From the NCBI GenBank assembly GCA_963971285.1, contig OZ020244.1:17050001-17114000 (forward strand): DNA of 64,000 nucleotides, given 5' to 3'. The notes beneath the pieces are model-generated. The model saw nothing but the letters and a program-made list of their open reading frames with translations. It was not told the DNA's origin and did not search any database. A program made the position numbers and the translations under genes. Below are positions 10,613-22,085 of the stretch, in pieces. Source of the stretch: Astropecten irregularis. Taxonomy: Eukaryota > Echinodermata > Asteroidea > Paxillosida > Astropectinidae. How positions within the stretch are numbered: the first letter of the stretch is position 1; each line of letters begins with the position of its first letter.

Positions 10613-12298
10613 ATCACACGGTGTGGGTTATACCCTACTCTTACTTGTACCACATTTGAAAATCAGCTGCAATAATAATAACCAGTTATACCTGTGACCA
10701 AACCTCGAGCATTGGTCCCAAAAAGAAACAGCTGCAAGCTTTGCTGTTCTGTCCGAGGAAGACCCGGGTAGCCTAAATGTCAAGTGTCGATCAAACCCTA
10801 ACCAATTCTCATCTGAGTACTGGTTCGTGTAAACTGCCAGACAGAGAAATCAATCGAGTAGAACTTTTGGATCTGTCTTGAACAACCAGCTTGTGCGTTT
10901 CCCTGGTCGTGCATTCCCTCTCCATTGTGCTTTTAAAATTGTCTAATACAATCATTTACGGATGAGAGAAGTTGGGGTGGAGATTCAAAAGAGTCCATGA
11001 ACTGCGGTTCTTTTTTTAAACCTGTACATGGTACAGTCAGATTAAATTGTCTCAATCCTATTAAGATTGATTTTTTTTTTTTACAGTGCAGCGTGTGATT
11101 ACGTCTTTAGGAGAAAGGGGTGCTTCTGTTAGAATCGGAAGTTCAACTTGTTATTTTGCTCTGTCTATTTTCAGGTTTTCTGGCCATTTTTTGTCAAGAT
11201 GACCAGAAACTGCTCGCTGAAATGTTGAGTTAAAAACCTTTGGTTCATTTTTATCCCCAAAAGTCACGCGGCACACCTTATATGCCTGAAATATTCCTGT
11301 AGTGCGGTTTTAAATCTTGTCATATGAATCTGCATTTCTTTGGCAAAAACCAAAGTATGAAGGTAACTTTAAAGAAGGAAAAGTGTCAGTCTTTGAGCTT
11401 CTCACTGAAATTCTTCTTTTCATTTGATATGGGTTTTGGTGGACTGCACTTCATATGACTGATCTGATCTCCATCGAGAGCGAATAAAAAAAAAATCACA
11501 GCTACGACTCTCATGTGAGCGGAAAATGCTTGGATGTACTCAAAGCAACAACGGCGCTGACAAAGTCTGCGGATCACGAGGCTGGTCGTTATGGCGATGC
11601 TGTAATAAAACATGGCCGATGATAGTTCCCTTTTAATATTGTCCTGCCGTCCATCAGGCAAAGGCTCAACTCTTCCAAATCAATGTGTTCATCAGTGAAA
11701 CGTGCCATTTCGTACGTAATCTTCTTGCCTCAAGTTTTTTCCCTAAACCCCTCGACAACGACGACCTATCCGATATTAAACATGAGTCTTCTGGGCAATC
11801 ACTGCTCGAAACCGTACATACAAATTTCATTCCTCGAGTTACATACTATATATCTAAAGTTATAATATATTCTGATTTCAATGCATCCCTCAAGACTGAA
11901 AAAACATAAAAAATTAATAAGCCGAGTCCCTTGGCGTTCAACTTAGATACAGCCAGACTTCATAATTACATTTTCCGATCAGCTTACCGCCGAGAAATTC
12001 ATGAGCGGCGAAAGGGACAGGGAGTCAATTCAAAGCCGATCTCCTAAATGTGGGAAGAGGGTGAGGCTGGGGTGTGATTGGCCGAGGGTCAGGAGACGTA
12101 ACTCTCTTCTTTCCCCGAGGCTTGTTATTAAAATGGAGGTGGCAAACGCTTCATCTCTCTGTCAGCATAGGAGGGAGGCGAGACGAGTCTTTGAAGCCGG
12201 ACGATTTTCAGACGAAAGACACAGAAAGCAGGGTGGTCAGGGATTGGCGTTAAAGCCGGCTATCACCCGCCTGCGAGAAAGAAAATGGTTAACCACCA
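10613..12298. other. unassigned upstream sequence
   Basis: No recognisable gene. 11322-11372 is a stray right end of a family A MITE (ATGAATCTGCATTTCTTTGG, then ACCAAAGTATGAAGGTAACT). Open frames at 11386-11661 (minus) and 12001-12360 (plus) lack recognisable motifs. The region is less repetitive than its neighbours and could hold an unrecognised exon. Confidence 0.4.
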
Positions 12299-12540
12299 GG
12301 GGCCAATTGCTTAAGTTGCTTAAGCACAAAATTTGCTTAAGCATGAAAAGTCTTCCTTGATCAAACAGGATTACCAACCAAATTTTCATGTGATGTTTAC
12401 CACTTTTGACTTGTAGTCGGCCATTGTTTGCTGAGCATAATATTCAAAAGGAGTTTTGGCTGGCATACTGATTTTATGTACCAAGCTTTTTGGTGCTTAG
12501 CAATTTTTTTGTGTTTAAGCAGCTCTATGAAATAGGCCCC
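12299..12540 (+). mobile_element. MITE family D, copy 1 of a triplet
   Basis: Ends GGGGCCAATTGCTTAAG and AGCTCTATGAAATAGGCCCC form a terminal inverted repeat. It is the most diverged of the three adjacent copies. Confidence 0.85.
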
Positions 12541-12541
12541 A

Positions 12542-12789
12542 GGGGCCGATTTCACTGTCCTGCTAAGCACAAAAGTTTGCTAACCATGAAATTTCAGTCT
12601 TAATAGACACAGGATTAACAACCAAATGTCCATGTGTTGTGTTTCACTTATGATTATTCTTTGGCTGTTGTTTGCTGACCATGAATATCAAATGTAATTT
12701 TTAATGGTGGTTTGTTTTAATATTGAGCAAGACATTTTGTGCTAATTAAGCAATTTTTTTGTGCTTAACAGCTACGTGAAATTGGCCCC
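12542..12789 (+). mobile_element. MITE family D, copy 2 of a triplet
   Basis: Starts GGGGCCGATTTCACTG and ends CGTGAAATTGGCCCC. Internal blocks TTCTTTGGCTGTTGTTTGCTG and GGTGGTTTGTTTTA match the other D copies. Same orientation as copy 1, separated by one base. Confidence 0.88.
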
Positions 12790-12790
12790 T

Positions 12791-13033
12791 GGTGCCAATT
12801 TCACAAAACTGTTAAGCAAAATTTTGCTTAGCACAAAAATGTCTCACCCAATAAAACAAACCACCATTGAAAATTCCATTTGATATTCATGGTCAGCGAA
12901 CAACAGACAAAGAACAATCACAAATGATACACAACACATAGAAATTTGGTTGTTAACCCTGTTTTTATCAAGACAGAAATGTCCTGCTTAGCAAATTTGT
13001 GTGCTTAACCGTTTTATCATGAAATTGCCCCCC
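12791..13033 (-). mobile_element. MITE family D, copy 3 of a triplet (inverted)
   Basis: Same element as copy 2 but reversed (AAACAAACCACCATTG, then ACAACACATAGAAATTTGG), abutting it with no unique DNA between. Copies 2 and 3 could fold into a long cruciform. Confidence 0.88.
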
Positions 13034-13246
13034 TGGTCTATTTCATCTTGGCTGTCCATACTTTTTAAGATTGAAGGATTTTCTCATCCATGAGCCATTA
13101 GTTTTCTACAGGGGATAAACCCAACATGACGACAGCTATGTAAGACTAATGCTTTTCCTGCAGCAATATTCTTTAAAAGGCTCTAAGGCCTCTCAAGATA
13201 GGCCTATATAATTGCAATTACAAAGTAAAAAGTGGGTCTGCTTATG

Positions 13247-13698
13247 AACTAGGGCATGCATTCAACTATGTAATATTGGCTGGCTTTATTAAAGGTATAA
13301 TACATGATTGGTAAAGATCACCGAACAGCACTCACCCTTTTTTGTCTAATTAATCAATCATGGACATGAAATGGTACACCTTTGAAAATTTGAGCTCAAT
13401 CGGACGTCTGAGTCGTAAGAAAATAGCGAAAACTCAACTCAATTTTTCTTAAAAAACATAAAGAATGGTTTGATCTTATCCCGAGATTGTTTTTGGTCTT
13501 TGTTTTACTGATTTCTGGATAAATACAGCATTCTATGTAGAAATATTTTAAAGGTATGTTTCTATCAGCACCGTCTTCATACCATGAAAGTTATACGTAA
13601 ATCTGTGAACATTTTTGTTTGGGTATGTTACCAATCCTGTACTGTACCTTTAAACTAGGGCATGCATTGAACTATATAATACTGCTGACTTTATTAAA
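13247..13698. repeat. 46-bp direct repeat split by a B element
   Basis: AACTAGGGCATGCATTCAAC starts a block at 13247-13292 that recurs at about 13652-13698 with a few changes. The B element lies exactly between the copies. Confidence 0.75.
13289..13653 (+). mobile_element. MITE family B, full-length copy
   Basis: Begins TTAAAGGTATAATACATGAT and ends ACCAATCCTGTACTGTACCTTTAA. It includes the B-specific half (TTTGAGCTCAATCGGACGTC) and the shared module in reverse (TTTCTGGATAAATACAGCAT). This is the best complete B copy in the window. Confidence 0.9.
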
Positions 13699-14324
13699 TA
13701 GAGTAATTTGAGCATTGGTTACAAAATATCCACACCACATTTGCAAGGATTCCAGACAAAATAGATACATTTGGAGTATGCCCAATTAAATATTAGAAAG
13801 GACTTAGCAAAAGGATCAAATGAAGAATAATTTCACGACCTGAAAGTTGATAAATGGGGTACTCCATCAAATAAGAAAGGAAATTAATCCATTTAAATTT
13901 GTTGCGCTCATAAAACACATTCCACCTGCACTATTAACAGACAGGTAATTTTCCCAAGTTTGTTATGAGTCTCCTGGGTTCAACTTGCTTGTCGTACAGA
14001 TACTGACCAGGCCTAGCGTTGCATATTAAAATACTGGGTCATTCGGACATGATGATCGATAACAGTCTATCTTCATAACCACTGTAAATGGGCCATTCAT
14101 GTGGTCATGGGTGGTTGATGATGTCTAGGGGTGTTAGCATCAGTCTCAGGGAAACAAGACTCCTGGGACGCATCTGGGGCTCTGAAGTTCCGAAGCTTTC
14201 GGGTTGGGCTCAGGTTTTGAATTTGGCTCCGTTATTAAAATGATAATAACGATATTTAGACACGCTGAATTCAATGCAGCTGTGTGGGTTGATACACATT
14301 GCTTCATTATCAAATCAAAAAATG
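13699..14324. other. no recognisable feature
   Basis: AT-rich unassigned sequence. Confidence 0.5.
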
Positions 14325-14757
14325 AATTAAATTATCATCAAATAAGCACAAGGGAAAATTAAATAGTGAATGAAGAAAAATTTACCAGAGCTGGATTTGA
14401 ACCAGTGACCTCCGGAATACCCTTCCAACGCTCTTACCAACTATCCAGCTCAATGTTAGTGATGTCCCTATATAGTTAATTATCTTTGAGCATCAAATAA
14501 CCCCAAGGGAAACTGACTAAATTTAGAGTAATTGAAAAGTGAACAAAACATTTTTTTTACTGGAGAGAGATTTGAACCAGCGACCTCCAGAACACCGTAC
14601 CAGTGCCCTACCAACTGAGCTACTCAGCGCTATGTCAGTATGTTGGTTGTGTCCCTACTTATAGTCAATTATCTTTGTTCGTTTGGCAGTCAGAAGCCAT
14701 GAATGCACTCACATACCGCTATATCCCAAGGATCATTGAAGATACATGCAGCAATAG
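14325..14757 (-). mobile_element. two SINE-S copies in tandem
   Basis: Each unit holds, on the minus strand, a tRNA-like A box (CTCAGTTGGTAGGGC in the second) and B box (GGTTCAAATC). They are flanked by ATCAAATAACCCCAAGGGAA on one side and AGTCAATTATCTTTG with TTTGGCAGTCAGAAGCCATG on the other. The break between copies is near 14485. Related copies: 36893, 40335, 50575 and 54535. Confidence 0.82.
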
Positions 14758-14798
14758 TAATTGACTTTCCAATGGCCAAACATGAACGTGCATAGACC

Positions 14799-15100
14799 TC
14801 GGGTCAATTTCATGGAATCCGTTACAGCCTATTTTTGTGCTTAAAATACAGACACTGCTACGTGTATAATCTATTTCATGGAATCTGTAAGCAAGACTTT
14901 TGGTTAGCGAAGAATTTCTAGGGTAACCGTGATTATTTTCTGCTAATGCGCTGTCATATGCATTCTGCACAAATTCCTTGCTTACCGTCACCAAAAAGAA
15001 AACTCCACCGTGAAATGTGCTAATAGTAACCAAAAAAGGTATGCTACCGTAAGCGAAGAATTTTTGCTAACGGTAACGGATTCCACGAAATTGGGCCCTG
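14799..15100 (+). mobile_element. MITE family E, copy 1
   Basis: Starts near TCAATTTCATGGAATCCGTT and ends TAACGGATTCCACGAAATTGGGCCC. Interior block AGCGAAGAATTTCTAGGGTA matches 18388-18656. A second ATTTCATGGAATCTGTAAGC inside suggests a nested or duplicated end. Confidence 0.82.
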
Positions 15101-15389
15101 TGCATTCACAATGGATATAATAGTGAACATTATGAGGTGAATTGTGAAGCTACATTTTCTGTTCACTGTGTCTATGAACAGACGGCCTAATTACAGACAC
15201 ACAGCCTAAAGTAAGATTGAAGGCTAGATGCGTGGTGGAAGAACCTTAGGTAAATGATTTTGCACCGTGTGTAATTACTCTATAGCTATCTTCAGCTAAA
15301 CAGCAAGACAGGCAAGTGATAGACATACTTGAAAAGACACAGAATAGTCACATGGGTAAGACAGCTACCAAGGCTGTAATTATCCATAC

Positions 15390-15662
15390 CAGGGCGGATC
15401 CAGGGGGGGGTGTCTGACTGTGAGGGGACGGCGTGGGGGGCATGGCCGGGGGTGCACACACACCCTTTTTTCCAGCCACAAAAAATAACAAAAAGAAAAA
15501 GGAAAAAAACAATATATATAGGGAGGGAGAAAGACTCAAAAAGAGAAGGGGGAGATAAAGTTATCCAGTTTTGATTGTCCCCGAAATTCATCTGTCATAG
15601 CAACAGAATTGGTGCATTTCATTTCAACGCCCCCCTTTTGGAAAATCCTGGATCTGCTCCTG
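15390..15662. mobile_element. hAT-like non-autonomous element with G/C tracts
   Basis: The left end CAGGGCGGATCCAGGGGGG and the right end CCTGGATCTGCTCCTG are imperfect inverted repeats of the CAG-GGCGGATC type common in hAT MITEs. Only CATAC is shared by the flanks, so the target duplication is not clean. Confidence 0.6.
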
Positions 15663-16208
15663 CATACAATATCCCTTTAAGTAAGCAATCACCTGATGAG
15701 CTCTATGTTTCATATCATTAATAGAGTAAGTGATGCTATTAGGAGGGCTAGCCAGACTATCACAATATAGAGCATCATGCTACACATTCATTTCATAATA
15801 ACAGGTATCAAAATACAGGCCTCTGGCTACAGTCTCATCAAAACAGATACTGAACAACATTTTCATTTTCATGTGGATGTCAGTTGGTCTGTGTCACCGC
15901 TTCATAGTGCCTCAGAAACATTTCTATCGCGGCGCGATGATCGCAACCACCACTTGGCGAGACCACCAGCGGGCTGTACCCATGCATATATATATGCCAC
16001 GCCCCCAACTTTGGATTTTTGCCGATGTGAAAAAAGTGTGCCGTATCTGTGGAAATTTATGTTACTTCAATGCTTTCAAACCACATAGCCTGTATGTTAA
16101 GCTTTAAGATGATGTAGATAAAGTCGGAGCTGGAGTAAATTGTAGGTAAGGTGAAAGCATACTGGCATGAATAATACATGAAAGAGTAGGGCTTTAGAGC
16201 CCCCTACC
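15663..16208. other. no recognisable feature
   Basis: Unassigned. The overlapping plus-strand frames at 15777-16107 (about 100 codons) show no recognisable motif. Confidence 0.45.
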
Positions 16209-16592
16209 TTAAAGGCATTGCATACGTTTGGTAATGACTCTGAAAATTTATGGTAATAAAAACTTACTTGGTGAGAAGTACAGCTGCTTTGGATAGTATA
16301 ATGCATATTGAGAAACGTTCAATTCGAAGTACCGCGGTTATGGAAAAATATGTCACTTTTTATCTCCAAAAATTATGAATCTGAGAAGCGTTATGGCCGT
16401 AACGCTTCTCAGCTATTGACTAACTGTTATCTGGCGTGAAATAACCGCTCTAGTATGTCGCCAAAATCTCACAAACGCTACCACCTTTTGAATTGAAACT
16501 TTCACAGGTTAGTTTTATGGTATATATATACAATTATATTGGTTTGAAACAAACAATAGGCTCAAATTACCAAACGTATGCAATCCCTTTAA
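16209..16592 (+). mobile_element. MITE family I, copy 1
   Basis: TTAAAGGCATTGCATACGTTTGGTAAT and ATTACCAAACGTATGCAATCCCTTTAA are terminal inverted repeats of over 20 bp beside TTAA. A central palindrome GAGAAGCGTTAT/ATAACGCTTCTC-like sits at about 16382-16410. Nearly identical to 49069-49452. Confidence 0.93.
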
Positions 16593-16680
16593 ACAATAGA
16601 AAGATGAATTCATTTTTAGCTTATTCAACAACAAGATGAACGTGTTCTGTTAATATAGAATTAAAACAAAAAATCCAAAC

Positions 16681-16720
16681 CAAATCAAATCAAATTAAAT
16701 CAAATTAAATCAAATCAAAT
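16681..16720. repeat. (CAAAT)n microsatellite
   Basis: Eight pentamer units CAAAT/TAAAT in tandem. Confidence 0.95.
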
Positions 16721-17521
16721 GGCTAACTAAATAACATGTCCAGTTTACTTTTCAGAAAAAAAGTCCTAACACAAAACAATAATTAGACTATGTGATATCA
16801 TCTCGTAGGAATAAGCAGTAAGTAAAAAAGACACAACTCAATAGTTACTTTGACTTGTGGTACAAATTTACAAATAAAAAACCGATGTAAAAAATGCACA
16901 ATGTCGAGAACACATTCCTCATTTCGCTTGAGCAGAGCACGTTAACAGCATTACTAATTCATTAAAAAAAGTTCAAATTTCAATTAATAATGTTCGAAGC
17001 TGAATTTTTTTCCCTTTCCTATCTCAAACACATTATGCACTGTAGCCTACACTGAGTCAAATGAATATGGCCGTATGCTGTTGCATCAAATTGCAGCATT
17101 TTTATTACGTGAGAATCACGGCGGAAGAAAATGTGCAGCCTGCCTAAGAGAAAGACATAGAGAGAGAGGCAGAAAGGTAAGAGTCAGGACTGTGATCTCT
17201 TCCCTCACAGCACGGCTTACCTGGCAAACACTGAGATTGACGAAAGTAACACCTGGATGTAAGAGTAAACCCGGACATCCAATAAGCAATGTATACTACT
17301 TGCTCAAGAAAGTGGCACCACATGGGAGACGGACAGGAGGGAATCTTATATTGTCCAAATAGACACGGCGAATCGCGGGCTTGCGAAGTCCATTCCAGTC
17401 TAAAAAAGGCACACGGCACGCAGCACGCGGCACGGCCGAACCCTACAGGGCTCATCACCATCACCAACATCATCATCATATACACGATCAATTAACCCGA
17501 TTTCTGTGCTAGTCCTTTTAT
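16721..17521. other. no recognisable feature
   Basis: Unassigned. Frames at 17075-17495 overlap on both strands and look like chance. Confidence 0.45.
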
Positions 17522-17867
17522 TTAAAGGTAGTATCATACTTTAGCAAGAAACTAAAACAGAAATGTTCACAGATTTACGTATAACTTACAGGGTATGTAG
17601 ATGGTGGTGGTAGTTAAACATACCGTTAAAATGTTTCTGCCTGAAATGGTGTATTTATCCAGAAATTAGTAAAACAACGACTGAAAATCGTTTTGATCTT
17701 TTAAAAGATCAAAAATAAAAGAGAAAAGACTTAATAAGAAATACTGTGGCTGTTTTTCACTGTTTTCTCAAAAAGTGGGCACCGTATGGGACTGAAATTT
17801 TTACAGATATTTTTGCCCATGAATCTGTATTTCTTTGATAAAAACCAAAGTATGATACTACCTTTAA
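17522..17867 (+). mobile_element. MITE family A, copy 4
   Basis: Ends TTAAAGGTAGTATCATACTT and AAGTATGATACTACCTTTAA are perfect inverted repeats of 20 bp. Both A modules are present and there is no coding frame. Confidence 0.95.
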
Positions 17868-18387
17868 TCTTAGAATTTTTGTTCTCGTTTTCGATTTTTT
17901 TTTCGGAGGGAAGATCTGATTAGAACGGAGAGCATGTTTGCGAGATGGGAATCGAGTGTATACCATGAGGGATTACTGGTCGGTATTAGAATGACGCCTA
18001 GTGGGAAATGAGGAGCAAGTAATTAGACCAAAATCTGTGAGATATAAAGCATATCGACTTGAAGAGTGAGGGGGAAAGTTACAAGGGGGAATTATATTCA
18101 GATATTGAAGATGATTTTTTTTTATTAAGGGAGTGTCTAAATTGTCAAGTGTGTTTTACTTGTACGTGCTTCAGCTGTGATATTCCACTTCCTGGGCAAA
18201 TTCTTCTTTTTCTTTTTTTTTCCCTTAAAGGTAAATCACCACAAAAACAGTTTTAAAGGTGGTACATGCATATAGGATGGTTCAAAATTGTTCACAGGGA
18301 ATGGGAATTTCACGGGGGCAACACGGTTCTAGGAAATCATCAGTTAACAGGAAATTATTGTTGTCAGTGAAAATCAGCATGAAAACA
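17868..18387. other. no recognisable feature
   Basis: Unassigned AT-rich sequence. Confidence 0.5.
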
Positions 18388-18656
18388 GGGCCCAATTTCA
18401 TGGAATCCGTTGCAGCCTATTTTTGTGCTTATGGGAGTCCATAAGCAAAACTTTTTGGCTAGCGAAGAATTTCTAGGGTAACCATGATTATATTCTGCTA
18501 ATTAGGCTGTCAATGCATTCTGCAGAAATTCCTTGCTTTAATACCGTTACCAAAAATAAAGACTCTCCCGTGAAATAATATGCTAAGTAAAGCAAAGAAA
18601 TTCTGCTACCGCTACCGTTTTTGTTAACGGTAACGGTTTCCATGAAATTGGGCCCT
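18388..18656 (+). mobile_element. MITE family E, copy 2
   Basis: GGGCCCAATTTCATGGAATCC and GGTTTCCATGAAATTGGGCCC are near-perfect terminal inverted repeats. This is the cleanest E copy. Confidence 0.9.
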
Positions 18657-18791
18657 GGTTCTCAGCACTATTTGACAGACAGTTTGGTTGATAACCCATC
18701 TTGGCTGAGCAGATGTTTTCAGTGCTCTGATGGTAAATTTGTGCATGCAGGTCATCGCACCTTAGCCAGTATACAGTGTTGAAACATATTG

Positions 18792-19141
18792 TTAAAGGTA
18801 CAGTACAGGATTGGTAACATATCCTAACAGAAATGTTCACAGATTTACCTATAACTTTCAGGACATGAAGATGGTGCTGGTAGAAACCTATATTTTTGGC
18901 TGAAATGCTGTATTTATCCAGAAATTAGTAAAACAATGACCGGAAACAGTTTTGATCTCGGGAGTGAAATCTCCAGTGAATATATTTGAAAATACTATGA
19001 GTGTTTTTCACTGTTTTCAACAGTTTCTGATGATGACATGAGCTGACAATTTCACTGGTTTGTTTATATTCCATGACAAATCAAATTATGAACAGTCTGC
19101 AGCTGTTCTGTCACCTTTACCAATCCTGTAAATGCCTTTAA
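18792..19141 (+). mobile_element. MITE family C, copy 1
   Basis: The left end TTAAAGGTACAGTACAGGATTGGTAA leads into the shared module (GTTCACAGATTTACCTATAAC, GTATTTATCCAGAAATTAGT). A C-specific half follows (ATGATGACATGAGCTGAC, AACAGTCTGCAGCTGTTCTG), then ACCAATCCTGTAAATGCCTTTAA. Confidence 0.88.
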
Positions 19142-19686
19142 AGGGCAACGGGATTTATAAAGGCATTATGTCAGCATGCATTGCTGATTGCGATATCCCA
19201 CAACAACGCAATGCATTATGGGGTGGTAAAGGGCACATCGCGTGCGCGTCGATTATAGTGGATGCGCCCTTTTAAAGGGTGCCCCCTGTTGAAATAACCA
19301 ATCAACAATAGGGTATATGGCCATATCCACCCACAGTGGGACTATGGTGGGCACAATCAAATTTTCCAAGAAACCTCTGTCCTCATTTAAATACTGAAGC
19401 AAATGGCTTGCAACTGTCTACCAGTGATCCCTGTCTACCAGTGATCGCAATCATCTCATGTACGGGCAATGCATTAGACCTACACACAATTATAATAAAT
19501 ACATCATCAATAAATAAATAAATATCATAACAACTAATTGCATCCAGTTTACTGATTTTCCTCAAGGTCAAATGTAATGCATTTTATTGCAAACTAATTG
19601 GATGGATCATTAGTACATACTGAGAACTGCTGCTTCGTTATACAGCATTTCTTTTGCTTCTATTTGTCTACTCATGTCCACCATGT
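19142..19686. other. no recognisable feature
   Basis: Unassigned; contains imperfect AAAGGGC/GCCCTTT inverted blocks at about 19140-19275. Confidence 0.4.
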
Positions 19687-20041
19687 TTAAAGGTAGTATC
19701 ATACTTTGGTAAGAAACCAAAACAGAAATGTTCACAGATTTACGTATAACTTTCAGGGTATGTAGATGGTGCTGGTAGAAACCTAGCTACCGTTTAAATT
19801 TGTCCGCCTGAAATGGTGTATTTATCCAGAAATTAGGAAAACAACGACCGATAATCTTTTCGATCTTTTAAAAAATCAAAAATAAAAGAGAAAAGACTGG
19901 CCGTTTTTCACGATTTTCTCAAAAAGTGGGCACCGTATAAGACTGAAATTTTCACAGATGACTGTGACTGTATCTTCCTTGATATTTTTGCCCATGAAAC
20001 TGCATTCTTTGACAAAAAACAAAGTATGTGATTACCTTTAA
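19687..20041 (+). mobile_element. MITE family A, copy 5
   Basis: Starts TTAAAGGTAGTATCATACTT and ends AAGTATGTGATTACCTTTAA. Both A modules are present. Confidence 0.93.
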
Positions 20042-20146
20042 TACAATATCCTATTTCATGGATTACCGGTAGCAAGGAATTTTTCAGTTGTGCGCATGTG
20101 TGCATGTAGTTCACATAACTAAGCGCAGAAATTCGGCGCTAGCCCT

Positions 20147-20505
20147 TTAAAGGTAGTATCATACTTTGGTAAGAAACCAAAACAGAAATGTTCACAGATT
20201 TACGTATAACTTACTGGGTATGAAGATGGTGTTGGTAGAAACATACCGTTAAATTTTTTCCGCCTGAAATGGTGTATTTATTCAGAAATTAGTCAAACAA
20301 CGACCGAAAATCTTTTTGATCCTTTTAAAAGATCAAAAATAAAAGACTTAAGAAATACTGTGGCTGTTTTTCACTGTTTTCACAAAAAGTGGGCACCGTA
20401 TGGGACTGAAATTTTCACAGATTACTATTACTGTATCTTCCTTGATATTTTTGCCCATGAATCTGTATTTCTTTGACAAAAACCAAAGTATGATACTACC
20501 TTTAA
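20147..20505 (+). mobile_element. MITE family A, copy 6
   Basis: Ends TTAAAGGTAGTATCATACTT and AAGTATGATACTACCTTTAA. Full length, about 100 bp from copy 5 in the same orientation. Confidence 0.95.
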
Positions 20506-21044
20506 GCGGAGAATGAGGATCATAAACGCACAGCCATGACATTGACCCTGATTACAGGAGGACAATTATTCTAAATGATGAATAAATGATGTGCTTATAG
20601 ATACTCATTATTCAAAAAGATGTATCACAAAATAAATTATCAATGAACAAATGATTGATTGCAGAATAACACTTAATGATTTCCTAATTGTTGTCACCAG
20701 TTTGACAGAACCTGCTTCATACAAAAATATTTGACATTTTATGCTAAGCAAAGATCAGCCATGGCTCACTTTAAATAAGCAATTTTATTACTTATAAGCA
20801 AGTTATGATGCAAACCTTTTTGCTTCCTGATGATAATCAGAAAATCAATGTAACTGCTCTAGAACAACTATTCATAATTGTATTCTTTTTTAGCAGGAAA
20901 ACTCAAAACTCAAAACAAAATTTTCACCTCCATAATTCACTACTAGTATAAATATTAATGATTTTTTGTCAGGGAGAAAGAAATATGCAAATTAGGCTTG
21001 CCATTCACTGATGGAGATCAGAACTGCATACTCAGTGCTTGGGA
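20506..21044. other. no recognisable feature
   Basis: AT-rich unassigned sequence. Confidence 0.5.
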
Positions 21045-21181
21045 ATGGGAGACTTTTGGAGAACCGGTCTTGAGTCAACAGCGCACGCGCAAACCATGCT
21101 TGCTCAATTGTGAGCATGCGTGCTTTGTATTGCGCATGCGTGCGCTGTTGACCCAAGACAGACTCTCCGAAAGTCTCCCAT
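21045..21181. mobile_element. palindromic element H, copy 1
   Basis: ATGGGAGACTTTTGGAGAAC and its inverted partner near 21165-21181 frame an almost continuous palindrome of about 137 bp. The centre alternates purine and pyrimidine (GCGCATGCGTGCGC). Confidence 0.9.
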
Positions 21182-21217
21182 TGCCTTACCCGCCGCAATA
21201 TTGGATTCCACTCACCC

Positions 21218-21300
21218 CGCTGACCCCAGCTAGCGGTATGACATCCGCACTCGTAAGCTGGAGGTTGTGCGCGTTCGAATCCCACCTGAGCACATGATTT
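21218..21300 (+). repeat. possible tRNA-like SINE fragment
   Basis: A B-box-like GTTCGAATCCCA lies about 60 bp after a GCTAGCGGT segment. No other copy in this window and no cloverleaf that I can draw. Confidence 0.3.
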
Positions 21301-21390
21301 TATCATGTGCACTGAACTAACATCTGGGTTGTTTCACCAAAGATCACAATGCTGTAATGGTTACCGCGGTAATCCATAAGCTTGTGCTAC

Positions 21391-21409
21391 CCCCCCCCCC
21401 CCCCCCCCA
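21391..21409. repeat. poly-C run
   Basis: A homopolymer of about 19 C, followed by TTTTCCTCCTGG-like sequence; probably a hAT fragment. Confidence 0.7.
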
Positions 21410-21751
21410 ATTTTCCTCCTGGATAGCATCACGGCATCTTCTTGGTGAAGCTGCAGATATAAATTTATTCTGACTTCACGAGCAGCAGGGAACGTGCTCT
21501 CATTAATCAAGGGATACTGGATGGACATATATATATGGATGTAACATGGCCGCTGTAATGATTTACACAGTGCTCCAACCTGATGAAATCTGTAAATCAA
21601 ATTCATCCTGTCTGCCAATTTCAGGGCCTAATTCCATGGCTCTCATCTGCTTACCGCAGAATACTGTGCTAATAATCCTCATGCTTAGCTGACAGGGTAA
21701 GCGCCAAATTTCTACAGTAGCCGAGTAATCGAAGTAATCCTTCGTTGGGGG

Positions 21752-22085
21752 CATATAGGTGGCGAAGTGCATTAGGCACTCGCCTCTCACCAATGTGGCC
21801 CGGGTTCGATCCCGGCTTGGGTCATATAATGTGAGTAGAGTTGTGCATTGGTTCTCTCCTGCTACGAGTTTTTATCTCCGGGTTCTCCGGTTTTCCTTCC
21901 TCCACAAAAATCAAACACTTTCGATCTCAGGCTGTGCTCTGTGATCATATGTGGGTTGATGTGGCTGGCAGCCAAGGGCGCCCATGAATGCCAACTACTC
22001 GATCACGTTGAAGTCGCATCCTTCGCAATTCAGCATCCCAGCTTTGAGTAAGGATGATTAGCCTCCCAAATTATTATTAATATTA
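21752..22085 (+). mobile_element. tRNA-derived SINE family R, copy 1
   Basis: The tRNA-like head has a GGCGAAGTGCATTAGGCACTC A-box region and a GGGTTCGATCCCGG B box. The body CTCCGGGTTCTCCGGTTTTC follows, with a TATTATTAATATTA tail. Partial copy at 44524. Confidence 0.8.

Noticed and set aside
14560-14640. tRNA gene on the minus strand
   Set aside because: Same tRNA-like head in six SINE-S copies with conserved non-tRNA flanks; mismatched acceptor stem.
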